A stretch of DNA of 64,000 nt from SZUA-36 sp963727635 (lineage in GTDB: Bacteria > Pseudomonadota > Gammaproteobacteria > Xanthomonadales > SZUA-36): contig CAVSHP010000028.1 of assembly GCA_963727635.1 (NCBI GenBank), positions 56,117-120,116 on the forward strand, given 5' to 3'. Every line of letters starts with the position of its first letter. Within the stretch, counting starts at the first letter, position 1. The notes beneath the pieces are model-generated. The model made no database searches. It was not told the origin of the DNA and saw only the letters and a list, made by a program, of their open reading frames with translations. Both the position numbers and the translations under genes were made by a program. Positions 34,944 through 44,581 of this stretch are shown in pieces.

Positions 34944-35990
34944 TCAAAGGTTATCGTGGTTCTGTGCACCGCCCCGTTTCGGCTCAAGGTAATGAACGCT
35001 GAACAACTGTTGTTCGTCCGACCAGCTGGAGTGGATGTCAAAACCCGCGGCCCGGGCGATTTCCCGAAAGCTTTCCTGCGTATATTTATAGGAGTTTTCG
35101 GTATGAATGGTTTCACCACGTGAAAAGCTGATGCAGGTATCGTCCAGTGTCACCACCTGGTCCTGTTTGCTGACCAGATGCATTTCAATCCGCTGTTTTT
35201 CCTCGTTATAAAACGCGTGGTGTTCGAAACGGTCAGGGTCAAAATTCCCGTTCGTCAAGGTGTTGATATGATTCAATATATTCAGATTGAACTGCGCCGT
35301 GATACCCTCTTCATCGTTGTATGCCGACTCCAGGACCCGGGTCGATTTATGTAAATCGATACCGAGCAAAATTCCACCGTCCCGATCCAGCCAGCGGCCC
35401 AGGTGACGCAAAAACCCAACCGCATCTGCGGGCTTCATGTTGCCCAGTGTCGAACCGGGGTAAAAAATCACGTTGCGGCCCGGGGGTAAGCCATCAGGCA
35501 CTTTTTCAAGATCGGAAAAGTCAGTACAAACCGCGTGCACGTGTAACCACGGATATTCTTCCGCCAGTTGTATGGCCGACTGCTCGAGAAAATCGGCGGA
35601 TATATCCATTGGCACATAGGCGGCCGGTTGCAGGGCGTCGAGCAACAACCTGACCTTTTCACTACTGCCGCTGCCCGGCTCTAACAGTACGCAGTTCTGA
35701 CCGCAACAATCAGCCATGGCCCCGGCGTTTTGTATGAGTATCTGCCGCTCCGTGCGGGTCGGGTAGTATTCGGGCAAACCGGTGATCTGCTCAAATAACA
35801 CGGAACCGCGCGCATCGTAAAAATATTTCGAGTCGATGCTTTTTTGTGCCTGTTGAAGCCCGTTGAGGATTTCCATGCGCTTATCATGCGCCCGCGGATG
35901 CAGGTCGCTGAACACGACGTTATCCGGCACTGGATGAGCCGGGGTCTCTTCTCCTTCCGGCGCAGACTGAGTTTTGACCCTGGATCTCAT
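34944..35990 (-). CDS. egtD: L-histidine N-alpha-methyltransferase EgtD
   Basis: A 348-residue SAM methyltransferase trimethylating histidine to hercynine, the first step of ergothioneine synthesis. ATG 35990 overlaps the egtB stop by ATGA. Markers are SKYFYDARGSVLFEQITGLP, EYYPTRTERQIL, the SAM motif LLEPGSGSSEKVRLLLDAL, NVIFYPGSTLGNMKPADAVG and ESAYNDEEGITAQFNLNILN. The FSRGETIHTENSYKYTQESF and QLFSVHYLEPK end fits the family. Length (about 320-350) is normal. Confidence 0.93.
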   Translation of the reverse strand: MRSRVKTQSAPEGEETPAHPVPDNVVFSDLHPRAHDKRMEILNGLQQAQKSIDSKYFYDARGSVLFEQITGLPEYYPTRTERQILIQNAGAMADCCGQNCVLLEPGSGSSEKVRLLLDALQPAAYVPMDISADFLEQSAIQLAEEYPWLHVHAVCTDFSDLEKVPDGLPPGRNVIFYPGSTLGNMKPADAVGFLRHLGRWLDRDGGILLGIDLHKSTRVLESAYNDEEGITAQFNLNILNHINTLTNGNFDPDRFEHHAFYNEEKQRIEMHLVSKQDQVVTLDDTCISFSRGETIHTENSYKYTQESFREIARAAGFDIHSSWSDEQQLFSVHYLEPKRGGAQNHDNL

Positions 35991-37252
35991 ATATTCCTCG
36001 CGAGTCGGATTCCGCTGAACTGCCAACGGTCCTGGAGATAGAAAAAATTCCGGTAAGTGGGTCTCAGGTGACCGGCGCTGCTGACACAGGAGCCACCCCG
36101 CAAAACCCATTGGTTGGACATGAATTTACCGTTGTATTCACCAATCGCGCCTGCCTGGAATGTGAAACCGGGATAGGGACGGTAGGCGCTTGCGGTCCAT
36201 TGCCAACAACTGTCATAGAGTTGTAGCAGCGGTTGCGCGGGTGCCTTGTCCGCAGGCGCTTGCGGATGAAGACCGGACGCAGGGCTGCCAGGCAAAGCCT
36301 GCTGCCTGGCGGCGAACTCCCACTCGGTTTCCGTTGGCAGACGCGCATTGGCCCAGTTGGCGTAGGCGTCGGCCTCGTAGCCGCTCAAATGGCAAACGGG
36401 TTGGTCCGCCTGTCTTTCGCGCAAACCGTAGAGGGTAAATTCCATTGCCTTGCCCTGCTTTTCCAGCCAGTACAACGGTTGCGTCCACTGTTGCGTCTGC
36501 ACCGTCGCCCAGCCGTCCGCCAGCCAGTGACCCGGTTTCGTGTAGCCGCCGTCGTCGATAAAAGCCTGGTACTCGCGGTTGGTGACCAGGCGATTGGCCA
36601 GCGAAAACGGTTCCAGGTATACCTTGTGAGCAGGCATCTCGTGATCAAAGGCGAATTCTGCCTGACCGGGATTGACACCCAGTTCAAACATACCACCGGG
36701 GTAGTTCCGCCATTGGACTTCCCCGCTTGATGTGGACGCCGCTACACCGCCGTTTTCGAGGGCAGGGAACAGGGGATTGGCCCAGAACGAGTACTTGATG
36801 TCGGTGAAGTACAGTTCCTGGTGTTGCTTTTCATGCTCGATGCCAAGACGGCAACGCGCTTCGATCGTCGGCCGCTGAGGGTGGTCTTGACTGGCCAGCA
36901 AGCGCGACATCTCGAGATCCACGTGTTGCCTGTAGGCGAGTACCTGTGAAACGGTCGGACGGGAAAGCAAACCTCTTTGCGCGCGCGGAAATTGCGCTCC
37001 AATGGCATTGTAGTAGGAATTGAAAAGCACCTCGAAATCCGGGTGAAACGGTTTGTATCCGCTGGCAAACGGCTTCAGCAGAAAGGTTTCAAAAAACCAG
37101 GTGGTATGGGCCAGGTGCCATTTGGGTGGACTGACAAAGGCTTCCGCCTGCAAGCCGTAATCCTCCAGTTCCAGTGATTCGCACACTTTTACCGAGTAGT
37201 CGCGGGTGGCATGAAAATCCCCTGCCAGGGTCTGGCTATAAAACGTATCCAT
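35987..37252 (-). CDS. egtB: Ergothioneine sulfoxide synthase EgtB
   Basis: A 421-residue non-haem iron enzyme joining hercynine to a cysteine donor. The DinB-like N-terminal domain gives iron ligands in WHLAHTTWFFETF (H46/H49) and EHEKQHQELY (H140, H144). The C-terminal FGE-sulfatase-type domain has LVTNREYQAFIDDGGYTKPG, RLPTETEWEFAAR and WVLRGGSCVSSAGHLRPTYR with GIRLAR at the end. EgtB acts on hercynine plus gamma-glutamylcysteine or cysteine. No egtA or egtC gene is visible near; cysteine may be the direct donor. It is first in the egtB-egtD operon. Confidence 0.93.
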   Translation of the reverse strand: MDTFYSQTLAGDFHATRDYSVKVCESLELEDYGLQAEAFVSPPKWHLAHTTWFFETFLLKPFASGYKPFHPDFEVLFNSYYNAIGAQFPRAQRGLLSRPTVSQVLAYRQHVDLEMSRLLASQDHPQRPTIEARCRLGIEHEKQHQELYFTDIKYSFWANPLFPALENGGVAASTSSGEVQWRNYPGGMFELGVNPGQAEFAFDHEMPAHKVYLEPFSLANRLVTNREYQAFIDDGGYTKPGHWLADGWATVQTQQWTQPLYWLEKQGKAMEFTLYGLRERQADQPVCHLSGYEADAYANWANARLPTETEWEFAARQQALPGSPASGLHPQAPADKAPAQPLLQLYDSCWQWTASAYRPYPGFTFQAGAIGEYNGKFMSNQWVLRGGSCVSSAGHLRPTYRNFFYLQDRWQFSGIRLARNI

Positions 37253-37551
37253 AAGTCCGGGTTTGGGTATCCCCTATCAATTCATCCTAATTACTATATA
37301 CATATAACATATTGAGCCGGGCTTCAGTGGGGGAGGCGCAATACGGCTGACCCGGTTATTGCCAAAACGACCCTGCCGTGCTTGTTTTTACGAGTTTGCC
37401 AAAACCGTTTTCAGGGCAGTCCTGGCCGTGCTTTAGGCCGGCGTTTCAAACCCTGTCATTTTTTTTATTTGTCCTATACTCATGACGAATATCCCTTCCT
37501 TTGTCGCATATCAGAAGAAGGGCGTCCTTAAAATAATAGTGAGATAAAACA
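37253..37551. promoter_or_regulatory. Divergent promoter region between egtB and a membrane-protein gene
   Basis: No gene is seen. Near 37285-37315 a locally AT-rich run (TATATACATATAACATATT) lies upstream of egtB and probably holds its promoter. On the other side TATACT at 37475-37480 is a plausible -10 for the gene at 37552. No clear operator was found. Confidence 0.4.
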
Positions 37552-37935
37552 ATGAAAAATCTCGATCGGCTGTTTGTGCTTACTGGGTTGGTGTTCCTGT
37601 TAATTGGCATGGCGTTTGGGCTAAAAATGTCCGCAACGATGGATTTCACCTTGCATGGTCTGCATGCGCACCTGAACCTGCTCGGTTTCGTGCTGATGAC
37701 GCTTTTCGGTCTTTGCTATCGTAGCTGGCCGAAGATGCAGGAGGGCAAACTGGCTACGGTTCATTATTTCTTGCATACCATTTGCGTGGCTGCAGCGCTG
37801 GTATTGCTTTACTTTTTACTCACCAATCCAGACCTTGGGCCGAAGATTGGCCCGGTCATGAATATGTTCCTGGGCGGCGCTTATCTCGGTATTTTGTTGT
37901 TCGCCTACCTGGTATTCACACGCGCCAGGGACTGA
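37552..37935 (+). CDS. Four-helix membrane protein, cytochrome oxidase subunit I-like
   Basis: A 127-residue integral membrane protein with four hydrophobic segments, beginning RLFVLTGLVFLLIGMAFGL. FTLHGLHAHLNLLGFVLMTL contains two His residues in helix 2, a pattern seen in short proteins related to haem-copper oxidase subunit I-like transmembrane segments. Another His lies in VHYFLHTI. Haem binding is possible but unproven. It precedes the dihaem cytochrome gene by 76 bp on the same strand, so both may belong to one respiratory unit. Confidence 0.7.
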   Translation: MKNLDRLFVLTGLVFLLIGMAFGLKMSATMDFTLHGLHAHLNLLGFVLMTLFGLCYRSWPKMQEGKLATVHYFLHTICVAAALVLLYFLLTNPDLGPKIGPVMNMFLGGAYLGILLFAYLVFTRARD

Positions 37936-38011
37936 ACAAACATCAGCCGGAAACCACTGCTCCCGGTGATCCTGAACCGGGAGCGGTGGTGGCATCTTGC
38001 ATAGGAGTGGT

Positions 38012-38812
38012 ATGCGCACGAAGGCGTTGATTCCGTTGGTCCTGCTGGCCGGCTGGGTTGCGGCATCGGAACAACCGCTCGCGACGGCTGTGGTAGCGCC
38101 CGTCGCGGTACAGACGGGTGACGCGGTCGAGGGATTGCGTGTCGCCACCCGGGTCGGCTGCAACGGTTGCCATGGCGCCGATGGCGGCGGCCGCGAACTG
38201 TGGGAAGAGGAGGGCAAATTCAAAATGTTCTCGCCCAACCTTACCGTCAAGCGCGACCTGTACGACGACGTGGAAATCGATGGCTTGCTGCGCCAGGGTC
38301 GCACCCTCGATGGCCACGTACCTTTCGGCATGCCAATCCTGATGTTCCAGCATTTGAGTGATCGCGAGGTCCGCGACATCACCGCCTGGTTGCGTTCGAT
38401 ACCGGCGGTCGTCAATCCGGACCTGAAGGAAAGCTGGTTCTCGGACGAGACAAGAAAACAACTTGAGGATGACACGCAACCGTACCTGGAAGACATGCGG
38501 CCCGATCCTGGCAATCAGCCCCCGCTCGAACCGCCGACTGAAACCCTGGCATTGGGCAGACACCTGGCGATGACTTCATGTCCCGAGTGTCATGGCCGCG
38601 ACCTCAATGGCTTCCCGGGCGACGACGCGCCGCCACTGGTCGTCGCCAAGGCTTATTCTATGGAGAATTTCGCGCGCCTGATGAAGACAGGCATCACCAT
38701 CAGCGGCACGGAATCGGCGACGGGCCTGATGACGCTGATGGGCCGCATGCGATTTTCGGTGATGACCGATGACGAGATCCGCGCGCTCAAGCTGTACCTG
38801 GATTCGCGTTGA
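38012..38812 (+). CDS. Exported dihaem cytochrome c
   Basis: A 266-residue exported protein from ATG 38012 (AGGAG four bases upstream). The signal is MRTKALIPLVLLAGWVAAS. Two class I haem-binding sites are visible: C50-N-G-C53-H54 (CNGCH) and C190-P-E-C193-H194 (CPECH). Axial Met candidates are PFGMPILMF and LMTLMGRMRF. The organisation is that of a cytochrome c4-like or sugar dehydrogenase-linked dihaem electron carrier in the periplasm. It follows a probable haem-related membrane protein gene. Confidence 0.88.
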   Translation: MRTKALIPLVLLAGWVAASEQPLATAVVAPVAVQTGDAVEGLRVATRVGCNGCHGADGGGRELWEEEGKFKMFSPNLTVKRDLYDDVEIDGLLRQGRTLDGHVPFGMPILMFQHLSDREVRDITAWLRSIPAVVNPDLKESWFSDETRKQLEDDTQPYLEDMRPDPGNQPPLEPPTETLALGRHLAMTSCPECHGRDLNGFPGDDAPPLVVAKAYSMENFARLMKTGITISGTESATGLMTLMGRMRFSVMTDDEIRALKLYLDSR

Positions 38813-38913
38813 CGGATTTGCTTGCTGTCATGATCGCCACTGCCTGCTCATTACCAGCGCAGTTATCGCAAAAGCAGTTTAAGATAACGGAAATCAAGGC
38901 AGGGGCTGAACAT

Positions 38914-40428
38914 ATGTTTGCACGTCTATCACTTTCAATTTCACTGTTGTTGCTGTTTACAACCAATATCAGCGCCAACCCGGTTACGGAACAGGTCAAC
39001 GATTGGCGACAGACGCACGAACAACAGATCGTGGACCAGTATGCCGGATTCCTCGCTATCCCCAATGTCGCCTCCGACAAGGTCAATATCCGCCGCAACG
39101 CGGATTACATCGGGAAGATGTTGAAAGACGTGGGAATGCACGTGGAGCGGCTTGAACTGGAAGACAGCAACCCGGTTATTTTTGCCGAAAAGCAATCACC
39201 CGGCGCGACTCGGACCATCATGATGTACATGCATTTTGACGGCCAGCCGGTCAACCCGGACAACTGGGCGTCCGACCCATGGACGCCGGTGATGCGTACC
39301 GACATGGTCGAAAACGATGGCGAACTGGTGCCAATGAAAGCACCATTCGATCCGGATTGGCGTATTTTTGCCCGCTCGGCCGGTGATGACAAGGCGCCGA
39401 TCATGGCGCTCTATTCCGCTTTACAGGCGCTTGCGGCTGCGGGTATTGAGCCAAGCGTCAACCTCAAGGTTTTCATGGAAGCCGAAGAGGAGGACGGTTC
39501 ACCCAACCTGCGGCGCATGATCGAAACCTACGGGGACAAGCTGGCGGCGGACCTGTGGTTGTTCTGTGACGGCCCGGCGCACCAGTCACGCCGCTGGCAA
39601 CTGGTTTACGGTGTGCGCGGCGCCTATGGTTTTAATCTGACGGTCTATGGCCCCAACCGCCCGCTCCACAGCGGCCACTACGGTAACTGGGTGCCCAATC
39701 CGATCATGCTGCTGACTGAACTGATCAGCAGCATGCGCGCCGCCAACGGCGATATCCTGGTGGACGGGTACTACCGGCAGGTGCTGCCGCTGTCACAGGC
39801 CGAACTCGATGCAATTGCAGCATCGCCGCAGATGGACCAGGAACTGATCACCGAACTCGGCATCGGCGCGCCGGAAACCGCAGAGCCACTCAATATTGCC
39901 ATTTCACGCCCGGCCATGAACCTTCGCGGTATCCGAGGCGGGGATGTTGGCGCCAAGGCACGCAATGTTATCCAGCCATCCGCCGAAGCCTCGATCGGCT
40001 TACGCCTGGTCCCTGCGCAGACACCGGACTACCTGCGTGAGGTCATCGAGAAACACATCGAGAAGCAGGGCTTCTATATCATCCATGAAGAACCGACCGC
40101 TGAACAACGCCTACAGCACAAACGGCTCGCACGTCTCGACTGGTCTTCATCGGGTGGATACCCGGCCTACCGGACTTCGCTCAGCGACCCGCTGGCGGTT
40201 AAAGTCTCAGCGTTATTGGATGAACTGTCCGATGGTACGCTGATCCAGACCCCGACCATGGGCGGCAGCCTGCCGATTTATATCATCGACGATGTTTTGC
40301 ATACACCGGTCCTGATCCTGCCGACCGCCAACCACGACGATAACCAGCACGGCGCCAATGAAAACCTGCGTCTGCAAAACCTGTGGGATGCGATCGAGAT
40401 TTTTGCCGCGGTATTGACCGGGCTCTGA
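38914..40428 (+). CDS. Secreted M20-family metallopeptidase
   Basis: A 504-residue zinc peptidase. ATG 38914 begins a signal peptide (MFARLSLSISLLLLFTTNIS); the frame is also open further upstream, overlapping the cytochrome stop. Zinc and catalytic residues are in MYMHFDGQPV, ARSAGDDKAP and MEAEEEDGSPN, with the dimerisation insert near HSGHYGNWVPNPIMLLTELI. It closely follows dipeptidase/peptidase M20 type proteins of proteobacteria and would act on peptides in the periplasm. Confidence 0.88.
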   Translation: MFARLSLSISLLLLFTTNISANPVTEQVNDWRQTHEQQIVDQYAGFLAIPNVASDKVNIRRNADYIGKMLKDVGMHVERLELEDSNPVIFAEKQSPGATRTIMMYMHFDGQPVNPDNWASDPWTPVMRTDMVENDGELVPMKAPFDPDWRIFARSAGDDKAPIMALYSALQALAAAGIEPSVNLKVFMEAEEEDGSPNLRRMIETYGDKLAADLWLFCDGPAHQSRRWQLVYGVRGAYGFNLTVYGPNRPLHSGHYGNWVPNPIMLLTELISSMRAANGDILVDGYYRQVLPLSQAELDAIAASPQMDQELITELGIGAPETAEPLNIAISRPAMNLRGIRGGDVGAKARNVIQPSAEASIGLRLVPAQTPDYLREVIEKHIEKQGFYIIHEEPTAEQRLQHKRLARLDWSSSGGYPAYRTSLSDPLAVKVSALLDELSDGTLIQTPTMGGSLPIYIIDDVLHTPVLILPTANHDDNQHGANENLRLQNLWDAIEIFAAVLTGL

Positions 40429-40467
40429 GCCTGGAAATCCTGATCTGGCAGAGGTTGAATTCCCGCG

Positions 40468-41445
40468 ATGACTGAACTCAAAAAAGCCTTGTTGACCGGC
40501 ATATTATTCATATTGTGCAGTCCGCCATTACTCGCCCAGCAACCGTCTGATAAGACACCGGCTTCAGAACCGCAACAGATCCAGGCAACGGATGCCGCCA
40601 GCCAGCGCGAAAACCCGGTGTCTGCAGTACCATACGAATCCGGCCGGGTTGGCGAACCCACCTGTGAAGACCGCTGGTCAAATTTCCTGCCGATTCTCGG
40701 CAAAGCTGCGTGTGAATTGGGTTACGTCCTGCCCAGGCCATTCGGTATTTCCGCGGGTTACATGCACCAGGACCAGCCTTTTGATGTCGGTGGCATTTTC
40801 GTCAATGGTATCGATGTCAAGACACCCGGTGTCGCGGTGGTCAACGAAGTACAGAACGAGGAAACCACTTACACCCTGCGGGCAGATGCGTGGATACTGC
40901 CTTTCTGGAATATTTACGGCATTCTTGGCAGGACCAGTGGCCGGGCAGTCGGACCGTTGATGCTCGATCTCGAACCTGTTTTTCCCGCCCTGTGCAAACT
41001 ACCCGGCAACAACTGCAGTGTCGATACCACCTTTAAACTCGACTACAAGGCCGATGTTCGCGGCTACGGCACAACCATCGCCGGCGGCTACAAGGATTTC
41101 TTTGGCATGATCGACTTCAACTGGACCACGGCCGACCTGGATATCTCGTTGACCGATGCCAAGGCCAGGGTGATCTCCAGCCGGATTGGCTGGAACGGTA
41201 AACTGGGAGGGTTTACCGGTGTGCTTTGGGTCGGTGTGATGTACCAGGATATTTCGCAGACCCTCGACCTGCCTGTGGATATTGGGCAAGACACGTTGCT
41301 GGTGACCATCGACCAGTCCACGCAGGAAAATTACAACTATGTCATCGGCGGACAGTGGGATATCAACCGCAGTTTCTCGCTGCTCGCCGAACTCGGGCTT
41401 GGCAAGCGCAAGAGCCAGATGCTGAATCTGACCTATCGTTTCTGA
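40468..41445 (+). CDS. Outer-membrane beta-barrel protein of unknown function
   Basis: A 325-residue exported protein with signal peptide (LLTGILFILCSPPLLA) and a low-complexity Pro/Ser/Glu linker to about residue 60. The C-terminal half consists of alternating amphipathic strands (TYTLRADAWILPFWNIYGIL, TTIAGGYKDFFGMIDFNWTT, VISSRIGWNGKLGGFTGVLW) and ends in the barrel-targeting NLTYRF. Four cysteines could form two disulfides. Similar to uncharacterised TonB-independent porin-like proteins. It is in tandem with the M20 gene (39-bp gap). Confidence 0.78.
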   Translation: MTELKKALLTGILFILCSPPLLAQQPSDKTPASEPQQIQATDAASQRENPVSAVPYESGRVGEPTCEDRWSNFLPILGKAACELGYVLPRPFGISAGYMHQDQPFDVGGIFVNGIDVKTPGVAVVNEVQNEETTYTLRADAWILPFWNIYGILGRTSGRAVGPLMLDLEPVFPALCKLPGNNCSVDTTFKLDYKADVRGYGTTIAGGYKDFFGMIDFNWTTADLDISLTDAKARVISSRIGWNGKLGGFTGVLWVGVMYQDISQTLDLPVDIGQDTLLVTIDQSTQENYNYVIGGQWDINRSFSLLAELGLGKRKSQMLNLTYRF

Positions 41446-41482
41446 TTCGCTCCCTGGCGATCAGATTACAGGAGAGAAAGAA

Positions 41483-42403
41483 ATGAATCAGGAAGCCGAC
41501 CAGTTTGATGGTAAGGATTGGCTCGAGGCCGAACTCGATGACACCCTCGACGAAGACTACGAACTGGAGATGTCCGAACCGGCATTGTCGCTGGAGTTGC
41601 GCCGGATTTACCGAAGAAGCATCCCGGAGACCCTCGACCGGCGAGTCTATTTCAGAACGCTGTTGACCCTGCAATCAGAGCTGATCAAGCTGCAGGACTG
41701 GGTGGAGCACAGCGGTGAAAAAATCGCGGTGATATTCGAAGGCCGCGATGCAGCCGGCAAAGGCGGTGTCATCAAGCGCATCACGCAGCGTTTAAATCCG
41801 CGCGTGTGCCGCGTCGTGGCGTTGCAAAAGCCCAGCGACCGGGATCGCACGCAGTGGTATTTCCAGCGCTATGTGCCACATCTGCCCGCCGGCGGTGAGA
41901 TCGTGCTGTTTGACCGCTCCTGGTACAACCGCGCGGGCGTTGAGCGCGTGATGGAATTTGCCACACCCGAGCAGGTGGAGCAATTTTTCCGCGATGTCCC
42001 GGAATTCGAAAAAATGCTGGTCCGCTCCGGCATTCGCCTGATCAAGTACTGGTTCTCCATCACCGACGAGGAACAGCAACTGCGCTTCCTGATGCGCGTC
42101 CACGACCCGCTCAAACAATGGAAGCTGAGCCCGATGGATCTGCAGTCCCGGGTTCGCTGGGAGCAGTACACCAAGGCCAAGGAGGAAATGTTCAAGCGCA
42201 CCAACTTCCCCGATTCGCCCTGGTACGTGGTCCCGGCCAACGACAAGAAGCGTGCACGCTTAAATTGCATCCACCACCTGCTCGAGCAGATTCCCTACGA
42301 GGATGTACCGGACGAAAACGTAACACTGCCCGACCGCGTGTTCAACGAGAACTACGAGCGCGCCGTGTTGCCACCGGAACTGTACGTACCCGGCCGTTAT
42401 TGA
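41483..42403 (+). CDS. ppk2: Polyphosphate kinase 2
   Basis: A 306-residue PPK2-family enzyme, likely class I. ATG 41483 has AGGAGAG upstream. Walker A is FEGRDAAGKGGVI (85-97), and FDRSWYNRAGVE (from 143) carries the Walker B Asp and lid residues. YFQRYVPHLPAGGEIVLFDR and YTKAKEEMFKRTNFPDSPWY are standard. PPK2 transfers phosphate between polyphosphate and nucleoside diphosphates. The N-terminal 45 residues are acidic. Together with ppgK at 10 kb it suggests that polyphosphate is an energy store here. Confidence 0.93.
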   Translation: MNQEADQFDGKDWLEAELDDTLDEDYELEMSEPALSLELRRIYRRSIPETLDRRVYFRTLLTLQSELIKLQDWVEHSGEKIAVIFEGRDAAGKGGVIKRITQRLNPRVCRVVALQKPSDRDRTQWYFQRYVPHLPAGGEIVLFDRSWYNRAGVERVMEFATPEQVEQFFRDVPEFEKMLVRSGIRLIKYWFSITDEEQQLRFLMRVHDPLKQWKLSPMDLQSRVRWEQYTKAKEEMFKRTNFPDSPWYVVPANDKKRARLNCIHHLLEQIPYEDVPDENVTLPDRVFNENYERAVLPPELYVPGRY

Positions 42404-42534
42404 GCGATGGTTTCCTGCCGCGTGGCGGACGTAATTGTATCCGCACCCTGTCGGCGATTATGGGAACACAAACACAGAAGCGCGCTTATTGATTTCCAGA
42501 CAGACATCGATCCGGTATGTCTGCCGTACCCGGC

Positions 42535-44382
42535 TTATTTGTAACCCGCCGCCTGCAATGAAAACAAGTTCGCATAGTGCCCGTTCAGTTCCATCAACTC
42601 CTCGTGACTGCCACGCTCGATCACCCGGCCGTTTTCGATGACGATGATCTGGCTGGCCATGCGCACGGTGGAGAAACGGTGCGAGATCAGGATGGCGATG
42701 CGGTTTCTGGGTGAGTTTGCGGAAATGTTCGAAGATCCTGGCCTCGGCGGCAGCGTCCATGGCGGCGGTCGGTTCATCCAGCACCAGGATATCGGCCTCG
42801 GTGCGCATGAAGGCGCGTGACAGGGCGATCTTCTGCCACTGGCCGCCGGACAGTTCCTGGCCATCCTTGAACCATTTGCCAAGTTGGGTTTTGTAACCGG
42901 ACGGCAGATCTTCGATGAAATCATCAGCCATGCCTTTGTCGGCGGCGTCTTTCCAGCGCGACTCATCCTCAAACTGGCGCACGTCACCTGCGCCGATGTT
43001 TTCACCGACCAGGAACTGGTAGCGCGAGAAATCCTGGAAGATCACGCCGATGCGCTGACGCAGGGTATCCTCGTCCCATTCTTTCAGGTCCATGCCATCG
43101 AGCAGGATTCGGCCCTTGTCGGGGTAATAAAGACGGGTCAGCAACTTGATCAGCGTGGTCTTGCCCGAGCCGTTTTCACCCACCAGCGCCAGCGATTCAC
43201 CGGGTGGGATGTGCAGGTCGATGTCTTTCAGCGCCGCTATCGCTGGCGCCCGGGTAGGTAAAGCTGACGCCTTCAAAGCGCACGCCATCATGGGGATGCG
43301 GACCGCTTTTGTTGACCGCCGTTGGCAAAGCCACCGGCGTTTCCAGGTATTCGTAAAGGGTGGACAGGTAGAGGTTGTCCTCGTACATGCCGCCGATCGC
43401 GGACAGGATCGCGGACACCGCCGACTGCCCCTGGCGGAACAGCATCAGGTACATGGTCATCTGGCCCAGCGTGATTCGGCTGACGACGGTCGCAAAAGCG
43501 ATCCAGGCGTAGGCGCCGTACAAGGCCGCGGTGCCGATCAAGCCCAGCACGAAACCCCAGCCGTCACGGCGTATGGCCAGTGACTGATCGGCCTGGTAGA
43601 GACGCTGGAAAATATCCCGGTAGCGTTGCAACAGCAGCGGACCCAGGCCAAACAGTTTCACTTCCTTGACGTTGTCCTCGCGCGCGATCACGGTTTCGAG
43701 GTAAATCTGCATACGGGTCTCGGGTGAACGCCAGCGGAACAGCGTGAAGGCCTCGCCTGAAAAACGCGTTTCCGCAACAAACGAGGGCAAACCGGCCAGT
43801 ATCAGGATCAGCACCGCCCACGGTGAAAACTGCACCAGCAATACGCCATAGCTGACCAGTGAAATCAGGTTCTGGCCGAGGCCAAAGGTGCGGTTGACCA
43901 GCGACAGGGGCCGGCTGGAGGCCTCGCGCCGGGCGCGGGTCAGCTTGTCGTAAAACTCGGAGTCTTCAAACTGCGCCAGTTCCAGCGTAATCGCTTTTTC
44001 GAGGATCATCACGTTCACCCGCTGACCCAGTTGCGCGCGCAACAGCGCCTGGCACAGGGAAATACCGCGTTGCGCCCCGGCAATGGCCGCCACGATCAGC
44101 GCCTCGATGGCCACCAGGGTAAATACCCGGGTCATGCTGAATATCACCGCTCTCCTGGGCGATCTTTGTTGCAGCCAGCACCGCGTCGATGATCAAGGCG
44201 CCGACATAGGCCATTGCCGCCGGCAGCACGCCGGCGACCAGGGTCAACACGGCCAGCACCACGGTCAGCGGGCCGTTGGTGGCCCAGACCAGTTCCATGG
44301 CCCGCCGGCTATAGCGGAATACGCCGAAGAAACCACGGGTGGTGGCTTCGAGCGGGGGTCCGGACGGGGTGAAATGGGCCAT
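42535..44382 (-). CDS. ABC transporter, fused permease and ATPase, three frameshifts
   Basis: Four reading frames join into one protein of about 614 residues. The first helices lie in 44382 to about 44152 (LTVVLAVLTLVAGVLPAAMA), the rest of the permease to about 43243 (VSYGVLLVQFSPWAVLILIL, TLGQMTMYLMLFRQ) and the ATPase after that: ESLALVGENGSGKTTLIKLL, then QELSGGQWQKIALSRAF, ILVLDEPTAAMD and, in the last frame, ILISHRFSTVRMA. Every join needs the removal of one base (for example the A run near 42707). This is a half-size ABC exporter of the MdlB/MsbA type; cargo is unknown. Three same-direction indels suggest assembly error rather than decay. Confidence 0.85.
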
Positions 44383-44581
44383 GCGTGAATCTTACATGAT
44401 GACCGGGTTGTGCTCATGGTCTTTCCGGATATGACAGCTACGTTGGCTTTGATGTATATGTCCGGGTTCCGCAAAAGCGCTGTCATCAATGACTTTTGAT
44501 GACATTCGCCGGCAGTTTCAATAAGCTTGTGCCCTGCCGTGGCTTTGTCATGCCAACACTCAACGATAAAAAGGCTTTTAT

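Noticed and set aside
42535..44382. Separate small ABC genes
   Set aside because: The four frames complement each other exactly along a single exporter; single-base removals join them, so they are one gene.
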